A stretch of 64,000 bases of DNA from Secundilactobacillus folii (GTDB lineage: Bacteria > Bacillota > Bacilli > Lactobacillales > Lactobacillaceae): the NCBI RefSeq assembly GCF_009720675.1, contig NZ_WNJO01000005.1, positions 1 to 64,000 of the forward strand, in the 5' to 3' direction. Under the pieces are notes generated by a model. That model was not told where the DNA came from. It ran no database searches and saw only the letters and a program-made list of their open reading frames with translations. Made by a program: the position numbers and the translations under genes. This document shows positions 18,395 to 27,301 of this stretch, in pieces (position 1 is the first letter of the stretch; every line of letters starts with the position of its first letter).

Positions 18395-19922
18395 TGTTGA
18401 TCGCGACTTACCAGAAGATGTGATGGCTGATTTAAATTACCAACCATTTAAGACGACCGAAATTGGTCACCCGGAGATCCAGCGAGTAGCACCAAAAGTT
18501 CACGTTTCAACTGGTGATGACAAAGTGGTCACTGACATCAAACAGGTGGTTAAAGATACCTTACAAGATGGCATGACAATTTCATTTCATCACCATTTCC
18601 GCAATGGCGACTTTGTTTTCAATAAAGTTATGCGCGAGATCATCGATGGCGGATACAAAGACCTAACCTTGGCTCCTTCTTCACTGACTGGTGTGATGAA
18701 TGACATGGTCATCGAAGCAATCAAAGCAGGTACCATTACTCACATCACGAGTTCTGGGATGCGTGGTTCACTTGGTGATTTTGTTTCCCATGGTGGGTTG
18801 AAGAACCCGGTGATTTTCCGTTCTCATGGTAACCGTGCCCGGGCAATCGAACACGGCGACATCAAGATCGATGTGGCTTTCTTGGGGGTGCCGAATGCTG
18901 ATGCACTAGGTAATGCTAACGGGATGGAAGGCGACGCCGTATTTGGCTCACTGGGTTACGCCTTAATGGACGCTCAGTACGCCAATAAAGTGGTGCTTTT
19001 AACGGATAATATTGTGAGCTATCCAAATACACCAGCTTCAATCAAGCAGACTCAAGTGGACTACGTCGTTAAGGTCGACAAAGTTGGTGATCCCGATAAG
19101 ATTGGCTCCGGTGCAACCCGGTTCACCAAGGACCCTAAGGAATTAAAAATTGCTTCGACAGTCAACGATGTGATCGTGAACTCACCCTATTTCAAGGATG
19201 GTTTCTCATTTCAGACCGGGTCTGGCGGTGCTGCGTTAGCGGTGACCCGTTACCTGCGTCAAGCGATGATCGATAATCACATCAAAGCATCGTTCGCACT
19301 GGGCGGTATCACTAAGCCAACGACGGACTTGTTAAATGAAGGCCTGGTCGACAAGGTCATGGACGTACAGGATTTTGACAAGGGTGCTGCCGAATCGATG
19401 CACACGAACAAGAACCAACAGGAAATTGATGCTTCATGGTACGCTGATCCCGATAATAAGGGTGCCATGGTCGATCAACTTGACGTGGTGATTCTAAGTG
19501 CATTAGAGATCGATACCAAGTTTAACGTGAATGTCATGTCGGGCTCTGATGGTGTGATTCGGGGCGCAATTGGTGGTCACCAAGACGCTGCAACCGCTAA
19601 GCTGACGATTATTTCAGCACCGTTGGTTCGTGGTCGGATTGCCACCGTTGTTCCCGATGTCACCACAATAGTGACACCTGGAGACTCCGTGGATGTCTTG
19701 GTTACCGAATATGGTATCGCAATCAATCCCAAGCGCAAGGATCTGCAAGAAGCACTTGGCAACTTGCCTGGAGTGCCAGTATACACGATCAGTGAACTGC
19801 AGCAGTTGGCGGAAAAGAAAGTTGGCCAACCCAAGCCACTTGAGTTCACTGACCGCACCGTGGCCATGATTGAGTACCGCGACGGGTCGATTATCGATAC
19901 GATTAAAGAAGTAAAGGATTAG
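18384..19922 (+). CDS. citF: Citrate lyase subunit alpha
   Basis: This 512-residue protein is the citrate:acetyl-ACP transferase of the lyase complex. It starts at TTG 18384 with AGGAGGGG upstream and overlaps citE. It contains [45 protein letters not shown] and the C-terminal [18 protein letters not shown], all characteristic of CitF. The length is full. It acts on the CitD-bound acetyl group and releases acetate while loading citrate. Confidence 0.93.
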   Translation: MKNNVDRDLPEDVMADLNYQPFKTTEIGHPEIQRVAPKVHVSTGDDKVVTDIKQVVKDTLQDGMTISFHHHFRNGDFVFNKVMREIIDGGYKDLTLAPSSLTGVMNDMVIEAIKAGTITHITSSGMRGSLGDFVSHGGLKNPVIFRSHGNRARAIEHGDIKIDVAFLGVPNADALGNANGMEGDAVFGSLGYALMDAQYANKVVLLTDNIVSYPNTPASIKQTQVDYVVKVDKVGDPDKIGSGATRFTKDPKELKIASTVNDVIVNSPYFKDGFSFQTGSGGAALAVTRYLRQAMIDNHIKASFALGGITKPTTDLLNEGLVDKVMDVQDFDKGAAESMHTNKNQQEIDASWYADPDNKGAMVDQLDVVILSALEIDTKFNVNVMSGSDGVIRGAIGGHQDAATAKLTIISAPLVRGRIATVVPDVTTIVTPGDSVDVLVTEYGIAINPKRKDLQEALGNLPGVPVYTISELQQLAEKKVGQPKPLEFTDRTVAMIEYRDGSIIDTIKEVKD

Positions 19923-19988
19923 TTTAATCAATTCAGTTTGCAGGGGTTCAAACAACACGCAACTTCATTTGACGAAAGGAGGGTGGTC

Positions 19989-20558
19989 ATGGCCTCAATT
20001 TTTTCTACTGGTGAGCCTCAGGTGATCAGTGATGTTTTAAACAATCGTGATCAGCGGGCGGCTTTGCAACGCCACTTGCTAGAATGGTCTCCTGGCGAAA
20101 CACTGATTGCAATTAAGCTCAACATTCCAGGGCCAATCAAGAACAATGCGCCAATTCGACAGCTTTTTGCCAGGGGCACAGCGCGTTTTTATAACCAGCT
20201 TAAAGCCCGAACTCACGACTTTTTGACCGCCGCTCAGTGGGATAAGCCGACTGGTAATGAGTTATTTATTACCACTCCGTTAGACGCAGTTACGGTTAAA
20301 AGAATGGCGGTTCAATTTGAAGACCATGATCATCTGGGTCGTTTATTTGATGTGGACGTGATGGATGCGAGCCATCCAAGAGCACTTTCACGAGCGGATT
20401 TTAAAATGCCGGTCCGTAAATGTTTGATTTGCAACCGAATTGCAAAGGATTGTGCCCGTTCACGGCGACATTCCGTAACTACTTTACAAACTCGAATCAG
20501 TGAAATTTATGCCGCTGAATTTAATGCCGGCCAAGGACGTGAACCATGGATGAATTAG
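19989..20558 (+). CDS. citX: Citrate lyase holo-ACP synthase (phosphoribosyl-dephospho-CoA transferase)
   Basis: This 189-residue enzyme transfers the prosthetic group precursor from its triphosphoribosyl form to the CitD serine. The signature IKLNIPGPIKNN lies near residue 43, followed by the conserved DHDHLGRLFDVDVM and the Cys-containing RKCLICNRIAKDCARSRRHS near the end. ATG 19989 has AAAGGAGGG upstream. A 66-bp gap separates it from citF, the largest in the operon, and it overlaps citG by 13 bp. Confidence 0.9.
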   Translation: MASIFSTGEPQVISDVLNNRDQRAALQRHLLEWSPGETLIAIKLNIPGPIKNNAPIRQLFARGTARFYNQLKARTHDFLTAAQWDKPTGNELFITTPLDAVTVKRMAVQFEDHDHLGRLFDVDVMDASHPRALSRADFKMPVRKCLICNRIAKDCARSRRHSVTTLQTRISEIYAAEFNAGQGREPWMN

Positions 20559-21394
20559 CGAAGAACGCCTTAGTTGGCGACGCCTTAAAAGCGTTACTGT
20601 ACGAGGTCAGTGTTAATCCGAAGCCAGGATTGGTCGATCCCGTGTCTTCCGGCCCGCATCCTGACATGGACGTCTTCACCTTTATCGACAGTACGGTTAG
20701 TTTGCGACAGTATTTTACTAGTTGTGTAGGGCAAGGAGCGGCTTTTCACGGCGATGATCTTAGACAACTGTTTGGTAGTATCCGGCCGATTGGAGTTCAG
20801 GCTGAACACGAGATGTTTGCGGCTACCAACGGAGTCAATACGCACAAGGGCGCCATCTTTTCACTCGGTATTTTAGTAACAGCTGAGGCTTATCGTTTGA
20901 ACCACCAACAACTAACTGTGACCAACGTGGTGCAGTTAATGTTGAGAGGGTTAACGGCAAGTGACTTTAAAAATCTTGATCGTCAACCAGCAGACTTGTT
21001 AACAGCTGGGGAACGCCAGTATTTAAGATATGGTACAAAGGGTATTCGCGGTGAAGCGGAAACTGGTTACCCGACGGTGATATCGGTAGGTTTACCCACT
21101 TTACGGGCTGCTAAGGGGAACCAAAATCAACGCCTGCTTGATACGTTAATGATGCTTGTTGGTCATTCTGTGGACACCAATTTGGTCAAACGAGCTGGTA
21201 ACGAGGATGTTGTCGAATGGGCTCACGTACAAGCAAAACGGTATTTTGATTTGGGCGGCAGCCAGACTGAAGACGGCATGGCCTTTCTAACCCAACTGAA
21301 TCAAACCTTCACTGACCGTAATCTGAGCCTTGGCGGGTCAGCTGATCTGTTGATCTTGACCATTTTTCTTGGGCTGCGTGAAGGCATTATTTAA
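20546..21394 (+). CDS. citG: Triphosphoribosyl-dephospho-CoA synthase
   Basis: This 282-residue enzyme makes 2'-(5''-triphosphoribosyl)-3'-dephospho-CoA, the citrate lyase prosthetic group precursor, from ATP and dephospho-CoA. It shows VSVNPKPGLVDPVSSGPHPD, TNGVNTHKGAIFSLG and the late GGSADLLILTIFL typical of the family. Separate citX and citG genes occur here rather than the fused form known in some bacteria. It is the last gene of the operon, followed by a strong terminator, and no citrate transporter gene follows. Confidence 0.92.
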   Translation: MDELAKNALVGDALKALLYEVSVNPKPGLVDPVSSGPHPDMDVFTFIDSTVSLRQYFTSCVGQGAAFHGDDLRQLFGSIRPIGVQAEHEMFAATNGVNTHKGAIFSLGILVTAEAYRLNHQQLTVTNVVQLMLRGLTASDFKNLDRQPADLLTAGERQYLRYGTKGIRGEAETGYPTVISVGLPTLRAAKGNQNQRLLDTLMMLVGHSVDTNLVKRAGNEDVVEWAHVQAKRYFDLGGSQTEDGMAFLTQLNQTFTDRNLSLGGSADLLILTIFLGLREGII

Positions 21395-21443
21395 ACAATA
21401 AGCGTGTGGCTAAACGCGTTTAGACTCTAAAATATGGTTACAA

Positions 21444-21479
21444 AAAAACGGATTTCTCGAACATGAGAAATCCGTTTTT
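21444..21479. terminator. Bidirectional terminator between citG and pepO
   Basis: AAAAACGGATTTCTC and GAGAAATCCGTTTTT form a perfect stem around a short loop, with A and T runs at the base. Confidence 0.88.
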
Positions 21480-21554
21480 GGAGTTTATCCGGGTAAAACC
21501 TGAAATTTAAACTGGTTAGATTAGGAAAATGTCTGGCGCTAAATGCAGATTTAA

Positions 21555-23474
21555 TCACCAAATTTTTACTCGTTCGGCAGGCGCCTTGTACATGCCGTCG
21601 CCTTCGTGAATATCAAAAGTGTTGAAGAAATCATCTAAATTTTGGACTTGAACGTTGGCCCGTAATTTAGCAGGGGCATGCACGTCAATGGATAAGAGCA
21701 GCTGTTCGCGTTCTGGGGTGGCTTTTTGACGCCAAATCTTAGCCCAATTTAAGAAGAAGGCCTGTAAGTCAACGTCTGCTTCTCCTTTAGCCGCTTCAAG
21801 GGCACAGCTTAAGCCGCCAGCGTCTGCGATGTTTTCAGAAACGGTCAGTTTACCATTCACTGTCTGGCCGGCAAACGGAATGCCATCGAACTCTTTGACC
21901 ATGTTTTGAGCCAGCGCTTGGAAATGTTGGTTATCTTCTTTAGTCCACCAATTGTTTAAATTCCCATATTCGTCGAAGAGTGAACCGTTGTTGTCAAATG
22001 CATGGGAGATTTCGTGGGCAATCACCGCGCCGATGCCGCCAAAGTTTTGACTGGAAGACTGTTTGAGACTGTAAAACGGCGCCTGCAAAATCGCTGCTGG
22101 GAACACGATGATGTTGTGGAATGGGTGGAAGTAGGCATTGACTGTGGCAGCACTCATTTCCCAACGTGTCCGGTCGACCGGCTTATTCCAACGTGCAAAG
22201 TCATCTTCGCTGCGGATTCGGGAGAACGTCATAACGTTGCTGAGCACTGAACCCCCATGCGTGGCGTCAGTGACTTTGAAAAGACTATATAAGGCGTCGA
22301 TCTTGTCTGGATAACCGACTTGGATACCCAACTTATCAAGCTTTAAGATGGCCTTGTCGCGGGTTGCTTTACCGAGCCAAGTGTTGTTTGCGAGGCGCTT
22401 TTTGTAGACATTGACCATTTTAACGACCATGTCATGAACGTCTTTTTTAGCGGCCTCACCAAAGTATTTTCGACCGTAATAGTCGCCGACGACCTGGTCA
22501 AAAACGCCGGTGGCCAGATCGTAAGCGGCCTTTTCTTGACTGCGGGCTTCCTTTCTGCCACTCATGGCTCGGCCATAAATAGTACTGGTCTGCCGTTGTT
22601 CCTCAGTCAGGTAGCTTGATAGGCCCATCACGGTTTTGACCAGCATCCAAGACTTCATTAACTGGAAATGATCATCGGTCAGGAGGTCACTTAATGCATC
22701 AAAGTAAGCTGGTTCCGGACTAATGATGGTTTCAGGAGTCCCATGAACGAGCGTTGTAATTGCGGTCTTCAGGTCCAATTTATCGGTGCTGGCGGCAATT
22801 TGATCGAGGGTGCGAGGATTATACATCTTACTGTAATCAGCGCTCTCTTCGGCTGATTTAACGTGCGGTGCGATGAGTTGGTCAAATGCCGTGGCATTGT
22901 CGATAATGGCAGTAGCTTGGTCCTGATCATATCCAGCCTGCTTGAATAGCTCGGTCATCATGTCTTTGAAGATCGGCATCAACTGCGCAGCGGCCTTGTT
23001 GTCCTTTTCATAGTAGGTTTTATCCGGTAAGAAAAGCCGTGGGCCACTTGCAAATAAAGCATAAGTGGTGGAATGTTTCATGTCGGAATCGATATCAAAT
23101 GAGAAGGGGGTTGGGAGACCAGTTAAGATCCAGTCGGCAAGTTGCTCACTCAAATCCTGATAGCCATTCAGCTTCTCGATTCGTTCTAAGTATGGCTTAA
23201 GTGGCTGACTACCATCTTTTTCACGCTTATCAAAGTCACTGACTAAGGCGTAGAATTTTTTAAACTCTGCCATTTCAGCATTTTGGGGCTCAAGTTTGCC
23301 GTCTAGCAACTCTTTAAAGTCAGCCATTAAGGTTTTTTCGATGCCATCAGATAGGTCGGTAAACCCACCTGTAGTCGAGTGGTCACCGGGGATTTTGGCC
23401 GTTTTAAGCCATTCGCCATTGACGGCATCGTATAAATCAGTTTTGATCAAATCTTGATTAATTGTATCTGCCAT
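21555..23474 (-). CDS. pepO: M13-family metalloendopeptidase PepO
   Basis: This 639-residue zinc endopeptidase of the neprilysin family has the zinc motif HEISHAFDNNG near residue 485, the third zinc ligand in SENIADAGGL, and NAYFHPFHNIIVFPAAIL upstream of the active site. No signal peptide is seen, consistent with the intracellular PepO of lactic acid bacteria that cuts casein-derived oligopeptides. CGGAGG lies 8 nt before ATG 23474. It is a single gene whose 3' end faces citG across a shared terminator. Confidence 0.92.
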   Translation of the reverse strand: MADTINQDLIKTDLYDAVNGEWLKTAKIPGDHSTTGGFTDLSDGIEKTLMADFKELLDGKLEPQNAEMAEFKKFYALVSDFDKREKDGSQPLKPYLERIEKLNGYQDLSEQLADWILTGLPTPFSFDIDSDMKHSTTYALFASGPRLFLPDKTYYEKDNKAAAQLMPIFKDMMTELFKQAGYDQDQATAIIDNATAFDQLIAPHVKSAEESADYSKMYNPRTLDQIAASTDKLDLKTAITTLVHGTPETIISPEPAYFDALSDLLTDDHFQLMKSWMLVKTVMGLSSYLTEEQRQTSTIYGRAMSGRKEARSQEKAAYDLATGVFDQVVGDYYGRKYFGEAAKKDVHDMVVKMVNVYKKRLANNTWLGKATRDKAILKLDKLGIQVGYPDKIDALYSLFKVTDATHGGSVLSNVMTFSRIRSEDDFARWNKPVDRTRWEMSAATVNAYFHPFHNIIVFPAAILQAPFYSLKQSSSQNFGGIGAVIAHEISHAFDNNGSLFDEYGNLNNWWTKEDNQHFQALAQNMVKEFDGIPFAGQTVNGKLTVSENIADAGGLSCALEAAKGEADVDLQAFFLNWAKIWRQKATPEREQLLLSIDVHAPAKLRANVQVQNLDDFFNTFDIHEGDGMYKAPAERVKIW

Positions 23475-23579
23475 TTGATAACCTCCGTTAAATGATTAGA
23501 TTGATATTATTATACAGCTAAGAATTTCGGTTTGAAATACAGAAGGCTTAACTCAGCAGGGAAAGACTTAGCTTTCGGG

Positions 23580-23624
23580 TTCAAAAAAACGCTGATTAGG
23601 TAGTATCAGCGCCTTTTTTTGAAT
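23580..23624. terminator. Terminator downstream of the repeat array
   Basis: CGCTGAT (23590-23596) and ATCAGCG (23605-23611) form the core stem, extended by TTCAAAAAAA and TTTTTTTGAA. On the minus strand it would end a transcript that starts upstream of the gene at 24052-24276 and reads through the repeats. Confidence 0.75.
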
Positions 23625-23682
23625 CTTAGAGTTGTTTTAATTTGGAGATTTTGGGAAGCGGTATTGTTGCTATTATATAGCT

Positions 23683-24053
23683 GAATCGGGCTACCCAAAG
23701 CAGAAACTTGCGTGTAAACAATCCTAGTCAGCCCACCTGGCTTTCTGCCTAGGCTCGCTTACACTCCAGTTTCTAAACGCTTTGGTTCGCACCTTGTTGA
23801 ATCGGGCTACCCAAAGCAAGGACTTGCACATAAGTCAACTTTGCCATAATTCACGGCCAAGCCCGCCGCAAATTCTGTCAAAGTCGCCTTATGCTCCAGT
23901 CCTTAAACGCTTTGGTTCGCACCTTGTTGAATCGGGCTACCCAAAGCAGAAACTTGCGTGTAAACAATCCTAGTCAAAAACCCAGGAAGCCCACCTGGCT
24001 TTCTGCCTAGGCTCGCTTACACTCCAGTTTCTAAACGCTTTGGTTCGCACCTT
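23683..24053. repeat. Tandem array of three structured repeats
   Basis: Three units lie head to tail at 23683-23795, 23799-23925 and 23929-24053, joined by GTT. Each starts with GAATCGGGCTACCCAAAGC and ends with AAACGCTTTGGTTCGCACC plus TT. CCAAAGC pairs with GCTTTGG. Inside, unit 1 pairs AGAAACT with AGTTTCT and GTGTAA with TTACAC. Unit 2 has AAGGACT with AGTCCTT and CATAAG with CTTATG, so both sides of the stems changed together. Unit 3 is nearly identical to unit 1 except for about 12 extra bases near the loop. The array ends in the stop codon of the minus-strand gene at 24052. Confidence 0.85.
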
Positions 24054-24276
24054 ATAATTTCCACCATTTTTTCTCCACCACTGTCACATCATCTAAGTCC
24101 GCAATCTCGAACTTTTCAATGTCTCCCTTGTGAGTGAGATAAAATTCGCCATTGCTTGGTGACGTATTGACCATTCCCGTGACGTTTTTTGACTTGTCTA
24201 GCCTTAACTTGATTACCCAATTATGATGGTACGCTTCTGTTAGCTTTGATAACAAATCGTTTGCTGTTTCTTGCAT
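24052..24276 (-). CDS. Small hypothetical protein, possible Sm/YolD-like module
   Basis: This 74-residue protein of unknown function has GGGGGG about 6 nt before ATG 24276. Its middle, VIKLRLDKSKNVTGMVNTS, and its end, IADLDDVTVVEKKWW, follow a short beta-barrel pattern (strand, Gly turn, acidic D-D loop, strand) seen in YolD/Sm-like proteins. The same pattern occurs four times in the protein at 59176-60342. The three-unit repeat array begins at its stop codon and would lie in its 3' untranslated region. The fold assignment is inference. Confidence 0.55.
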   Translation of the reverse strand: MQETANDLLSKLTEAYHHNWVIKLRLDKSKNVTGMVNTSPSNGEFYLTHKGDIEKFEIADLDDVTVVEKKWWKL

Positions 24277-24757
24277 TTATATCCCCCCGTTTTGAAGAAC
24301 CAAGACCCATTTTAAGATGCCACGAATTGGAAATCAATCTTGACATTTGAGACATGCGTGAGGAGTCTTGCCAGACGGCGTTTCTGAGAAAAAAGAATAT
24401 TTCACTTGAATTTGTCACCTATTTTCCACACTTTATAGACCAGTTGACTAACACTCCGTTAGTTTCGATTACTGAAATTTGTAAATTAAAATCAAGAAGT
24501 GCAGAACTGTATATCTCACATTGGTCCGCGCTATTTTCGGGAATAATAAAAGGTTCAATCATGTTGCCCATACCATTTGTTTTCTATACAATACTTTGGT
24601 ATACAACGTTAAAAATTGAGCAGTTCAATGGTTGTGGCCATTGATCATTAAGACCACTTGTTTATTTGATTACCGCCGACATACCGGTTTGTATTTGTAC
24701 GAAAATCGTTGTGAATGTGGTAGCATTAAGTTAAGAAAATATTTGGGGGTGTCATCC
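24277..24757 (+). promoter_or_regulatory. AT-rich leader region of the usp gene, with promoter
   Basis: This gene-free stretch contains the promoter TTGCCC (24564-24569), a 17-bp spacer and TACAAT (24587-24592), giving a leader of about 160 nt before usp. A reading frame at 24354-24644 lacks a ribosome site and family resemblance and is not called. The rest is AT-rich without clear repeats. A structured leader is possible because lactic acid bacteria have a described Lacto-usp RNA upstream of usp genes, but I cannot confirm a match. Confidence 0.5.
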
Positions 24758-25186
24758 ATGTTTGAGAAGATTTTGGTTCCATTAGACGGTAGTGAAAATG
24801 CGTTTCGTGCACTCGATGCAGCCGTTGATATTGCTAAACATTACGACTCACAGATCACAGCCGTTGTGATTGCCAACGACCAAAGTTATAGCCAGTACGG
24901 GGCAATTTTTGGCGGCGATATCATGGCTCACATGAAAGAACAGGCGGAAAAAACGCTGCAGAAGGCGCTGGAGCGAGCCAAGCAAGATGGCATGGACATT
25001 GAGACCCAGTTCGAAGTCGGCATACCCAAGCAAGCCATAGCGGAATCACTGCCTGACTTGTTAGACACGACTTTAACCGTAATTGGCAAGTCGGGGGTCA
25101 ATGGTCTTAACCGAGCAATCATGGGGTCAACCACCGCTTACGTTGTCCGTCGTTCCCTTACCCCAGTGCTCGTAGTTGGGGATTAA
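24758..25186 (+). CDS. Universal stress protein, UspA family
   Basis: This 142-residue cytosolic single-domain Usp protein shows KILVPLDGSENAFRALDAA at the N-terminus and the ATP-binding C-terminal pattern GKSGVNGLNRAIMGSTTAY (GxxG, nine residues, then GS), followed by TPVLVV. The intact ATP motif suggests a nucleotide-binding Usp. ATG 24758 has GGGGGTG upstream; longer in-frame upstream sequence has no start support. It is a monocistronic gene with a long leader and a terminator. Its role in acid or starvation stress is known for the family, not shown here. Confidence 0.88.
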   Translation: MFEKILVPLDGSENAFRALDAAVDIAKHYDSQITAVVIANDQSYSQYGAIFGGDIMAHMKEQAEKTLQKALERAKQDGMDIETQFEVGIPKQAIAESLPDLLDTTLTVIGKSGVNGLNRAIMGSTTAYVVRRSLTPVLVVGD

Positions 25187-25212
25187 CGCCCACTTAAATT
25201 AAATAAAACGAC

Positions 25213-25263
25213 AAAAAACACCAGGAACCATTTCCTTTTTGAGAATGGGTTTCCGGTGTTTTT
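25213..25263. terminator. Bidirectional terminator between usp and the alpha-glucosidase gene
   Basis: AAACACC (25216-25222) pairs with GGTGTTT (25255-25261), and GGAA (25224-25227) with TTCC (25251-25254), flanked by A and T runs. Confidence 0.8.
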
Positions 25264-25281
25264 CATTTGATTAGCCTGACA

Positions 25282-26955
25282 TTAGTCATACTGATAAACT
25301 TTAGTTTCGTAGGGTCTCAGCGTATTGCCTTGGTCATCCGCATAATTACCGATAAGCAGTTTAGCATCCTCAGGATAACTGAATTTACGAGTAAGCCTCT
25401 GAGCTGTAAAGTTACTGATGACGAGCAACGTTTGGCGGTCGTAATGGCGGTGATAGGCAAATATATCTGGGTCGTCGGCACCAAGCAATTCAAAGTGGCC
25501 TAATTTGATTAAATCGCTTCGATGCCTTAAAGCAATCAGTTTTTGATAGTAGTAAAATACCGAATTTTGGTCTGCTAAAGCCGCCTTAGCATTGATCGCT
25601 TGATAATTAGGGTTTAACGCAAACCACGGTGTGACGTCCGAAAAACCGGCATTTGCCGTGTCATCCCACTGCATCGGCGTTCTGGCGTTGTCGCGGGACA
25701 TGTGGGCCAACCAGCGAAGCATGGTAGTGGGTGCGACAGCTTTTTCCTGATCAACGAATTGTTGATAGGCATTCAGCGATTCAAGGTCTTCATACTGGTC
25801 AATGGCGTGATAGTGCACGTTGGTCATGCCTAACTCTTCACCTTCGTAGACGAATGGGGTGCCCTGCAGCATGTGCAGCGTTGTGGCAAGCATTTTCGCT
25901 GCCAGTACACGGTACTTAGGGTCGTCAGTCGCAAAACGGGAAACGGCTCGTGGCTGGTCATGGTTATTCCAGTATAGGCTGTTCCAGCCGATACCATCCA
26001 GTGCGGTCTGCCAGCGGCCTAATGCCTGCTTTAATTCTGGCAACTGAACCGGTTCATCGTTCCATTTGCCGAAGCGGGCATCCGGGTTAGGAGCTAGATC
26101 GACGTGCTGAAATTGAAAGACCATGTTCAATTCTGTACCGTCTAAACTAGTATAGTTTTTGGCGTCTTCTGGTGAAGAGCCGGGCATCTCACCGACCGTC
26201 ATCACGTCATAGTGAGATAGTACTTCGCGGTTCATTTCCTTCAAATACTGGTTTAGCTTTGGCCCATCCGCAACGACTTTTTCAACGTTACCATACGCTG
26301 CACCCTTGGCTTGTGGAGCGTCTGGCAGCCCAACTGGTTTAGAAATCAGGTTAATGACGTCCATCCGATAGCCATCGATTCCCTTATCCAGCCAAAAGCG
26401 CATGATCTGATAGACGCTTTGGCGCACTTTTGGATTTTCCCAGTTTAGATCTGGCTGCCCCGGTGCAAATAAATGTAAGTAGTATTGTTTTCTGGCAGGG
26501 ACATAGGTCCAAGCGGAACCGCCAAAGTAAGCGCCCCAGTTATTAGGCTCATGCCCGTCTACTGGATCACGCCAAATATAATAGTCAAAGTAGGGGTTAT
26601 CCTGACCTTTTTGACTTTCCTGAAACCACTGGTGTTGGTCTGAAGTATGGTTAACAACCAGATCCATCAATAATTTCATGCCCTTTTGGTGCATAGCGGC
26701 TAACAAAGCTTCAAAGTCAGCCATTGTCCCGTATGCTGGTTGAATCTTTTGATAGTCAGCGATGTCATAGCCGTTATCCTTATCTGGGGACGCGTAGATC
26801 GGGTTTAGCCAAAGCACGTCGACGCCCAATTTTTTCAGATAATCAAGCCGTTCTTTGATACCGTTTAAGTCGCCGATACCATCGTGATTACTGTCCTGAA
26901 AACTACGTGGATAGATTTGATAGATCACTGAATCTTGAAACCATTTTTTGGTCAT
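25282..26955 (-). CDS. GH13 alpha-glucosidase (oligo-1,6-glucosidase type)
   Basis: This 557-residue cytosolic glycoside hydrolase shows YQIYPRSFQDSNHDGIGDL, DLVVNHTSDQH, the nucleophile Asp near residue 198 in GYRMDVINL, the acid/base Glu in VGEMPG, and the stabiliser in NHDQPR. The residue after the nucleophile is Val, which in this family (GH13_31) favours alpha-1,6 bonds, whereas Ala or Thr favours alpha-1,4. Isomaltose or similar oligosaccharides are therefore the likely substrates. AGGAGG precedes ATG 26955. A perfect cre site at 27100 points to CcpA control. No transporter is adjacent. Confidence 0.87.
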   Translation of the reverse strand: MTKKWFQDSVIYQIYPRSFQDSNHDGIGDLNGIKERLDYLKKLGVDVLWLNPIYASPDKDNGYDIADYQKIQPAYGTMADFEALLAAMHQKGMKLLMDLVVNHTSDQHQWFQESQKGQDNPYFDYYIWRDPVDGHEPNNWGAYFGGSAWTYVPARKQYYLHLFAPGQPDLNWENPKVRQSVYQIMRFWLDKGIDGYRMDVINLISKPVGLPDAPQAKGAAYGNVEKVVADGPKLNQYLKEMNREVLSHYDVMTVGEMPGSSPEDAKNYTSLDGTELNMVFQFQHVDLAPNPDARFGKWNDEPVQLPELKQALGRWQTALDGIGWNSLYWNNHDQPRAVSRFATDDPKYRVLAAKMLATTLHMLQGTPFVYEGEELGMTNVHYHAIDQYEDLESLNAYQQFVDQEKAVAPTTMLRWLAHMSRDNARTPMQWDDTANAGFSDVTPWFALNPNYQAINAKAALADQNSVFYYYQKLIALRHRSDLIKLGHFELLGADDPDIFAYHRHYDRQTLLVISNFTAQRLTRKFSYPEDAKLLIGNYADDQGNTLRPYETKVYQYD

Positions 26956-27099
26956 GCTGAGTGAACCTCCTACAGTTTGATTTTAATATCAGGTAATCCA
27001 GTTTACTTAACTGGCGAGTGATAGCTGTGATGATGCCCTTTTCATTTCCAATCGTTATTGTCAGTGCCCATCGCCACCACCATCGATACTAGCATTTTG

Positions 27100-27113
27100 T
27101 GCAAACGCTTGCA
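27100..27113 (-). promoter_or_regulatory. Perfect cre site (CcpA)
   Basis: TGCAAACGCTTGCA fits the TGNAANCGNWNNCW pattern fully and is itself palindromic. It lies 145 bp upstream of the alpha-glucosidase start. Confidence 0.75.
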
Positions 27114-27194
27114 ATTCGTTAAAGACAGGTTTTGGGAGGCTTTATCAGGGAGGAAAGGGTGATCATCCTCCATCTGACGCGAATCTCGCGACGA

Positions 27195-27212
27195 CGGAAA
27201 TTAACATTTCCG
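27195..27212 (+). promoter_or_regulatory. Palindrome and second cre-like site upstream of the ABC exporter
   Basis: CGGAAAT-TAAC-ATTTCCG (27195-27212) is a perfect inverted repeat 90 bp before the ABC genes. A cre-like TAAAAACGCTTCCA with one mismatch lies at 27241-27254, closer to the ABC start. Both are candidates for transcription factor binding; no regulator gene is adjacent. Confidence 0.4.
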
Positions 27213-27301
27213 ATCATTCGATCCTCCAAGCGTTATCGGCTAAAAACGCTTCCAATCATGATAAACTATCGATGAAATTAAATGATTAGGGGGTGGGCAC
27301 C

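Noticed and set aside
23683-24053. CRISPR array
   Set aside because: The repeated parts are the unit ends and the inner stems are related by paired changes rather than being unique spacers; unit length and hairpin form do not fit CRISPR, and no cas genes are present.
24354-24644. 96-codon frame upstream of usp
   Set aside because: No ribosome site, no recognisable family, unusual composition, and the usp promoter lies inside it.
24564-24757. Lacto-usp RNA in the usp leader
   Set aside because: The position fits the described motif, but I could not recognise its conserved bases by eye; it needs the Rfam model.
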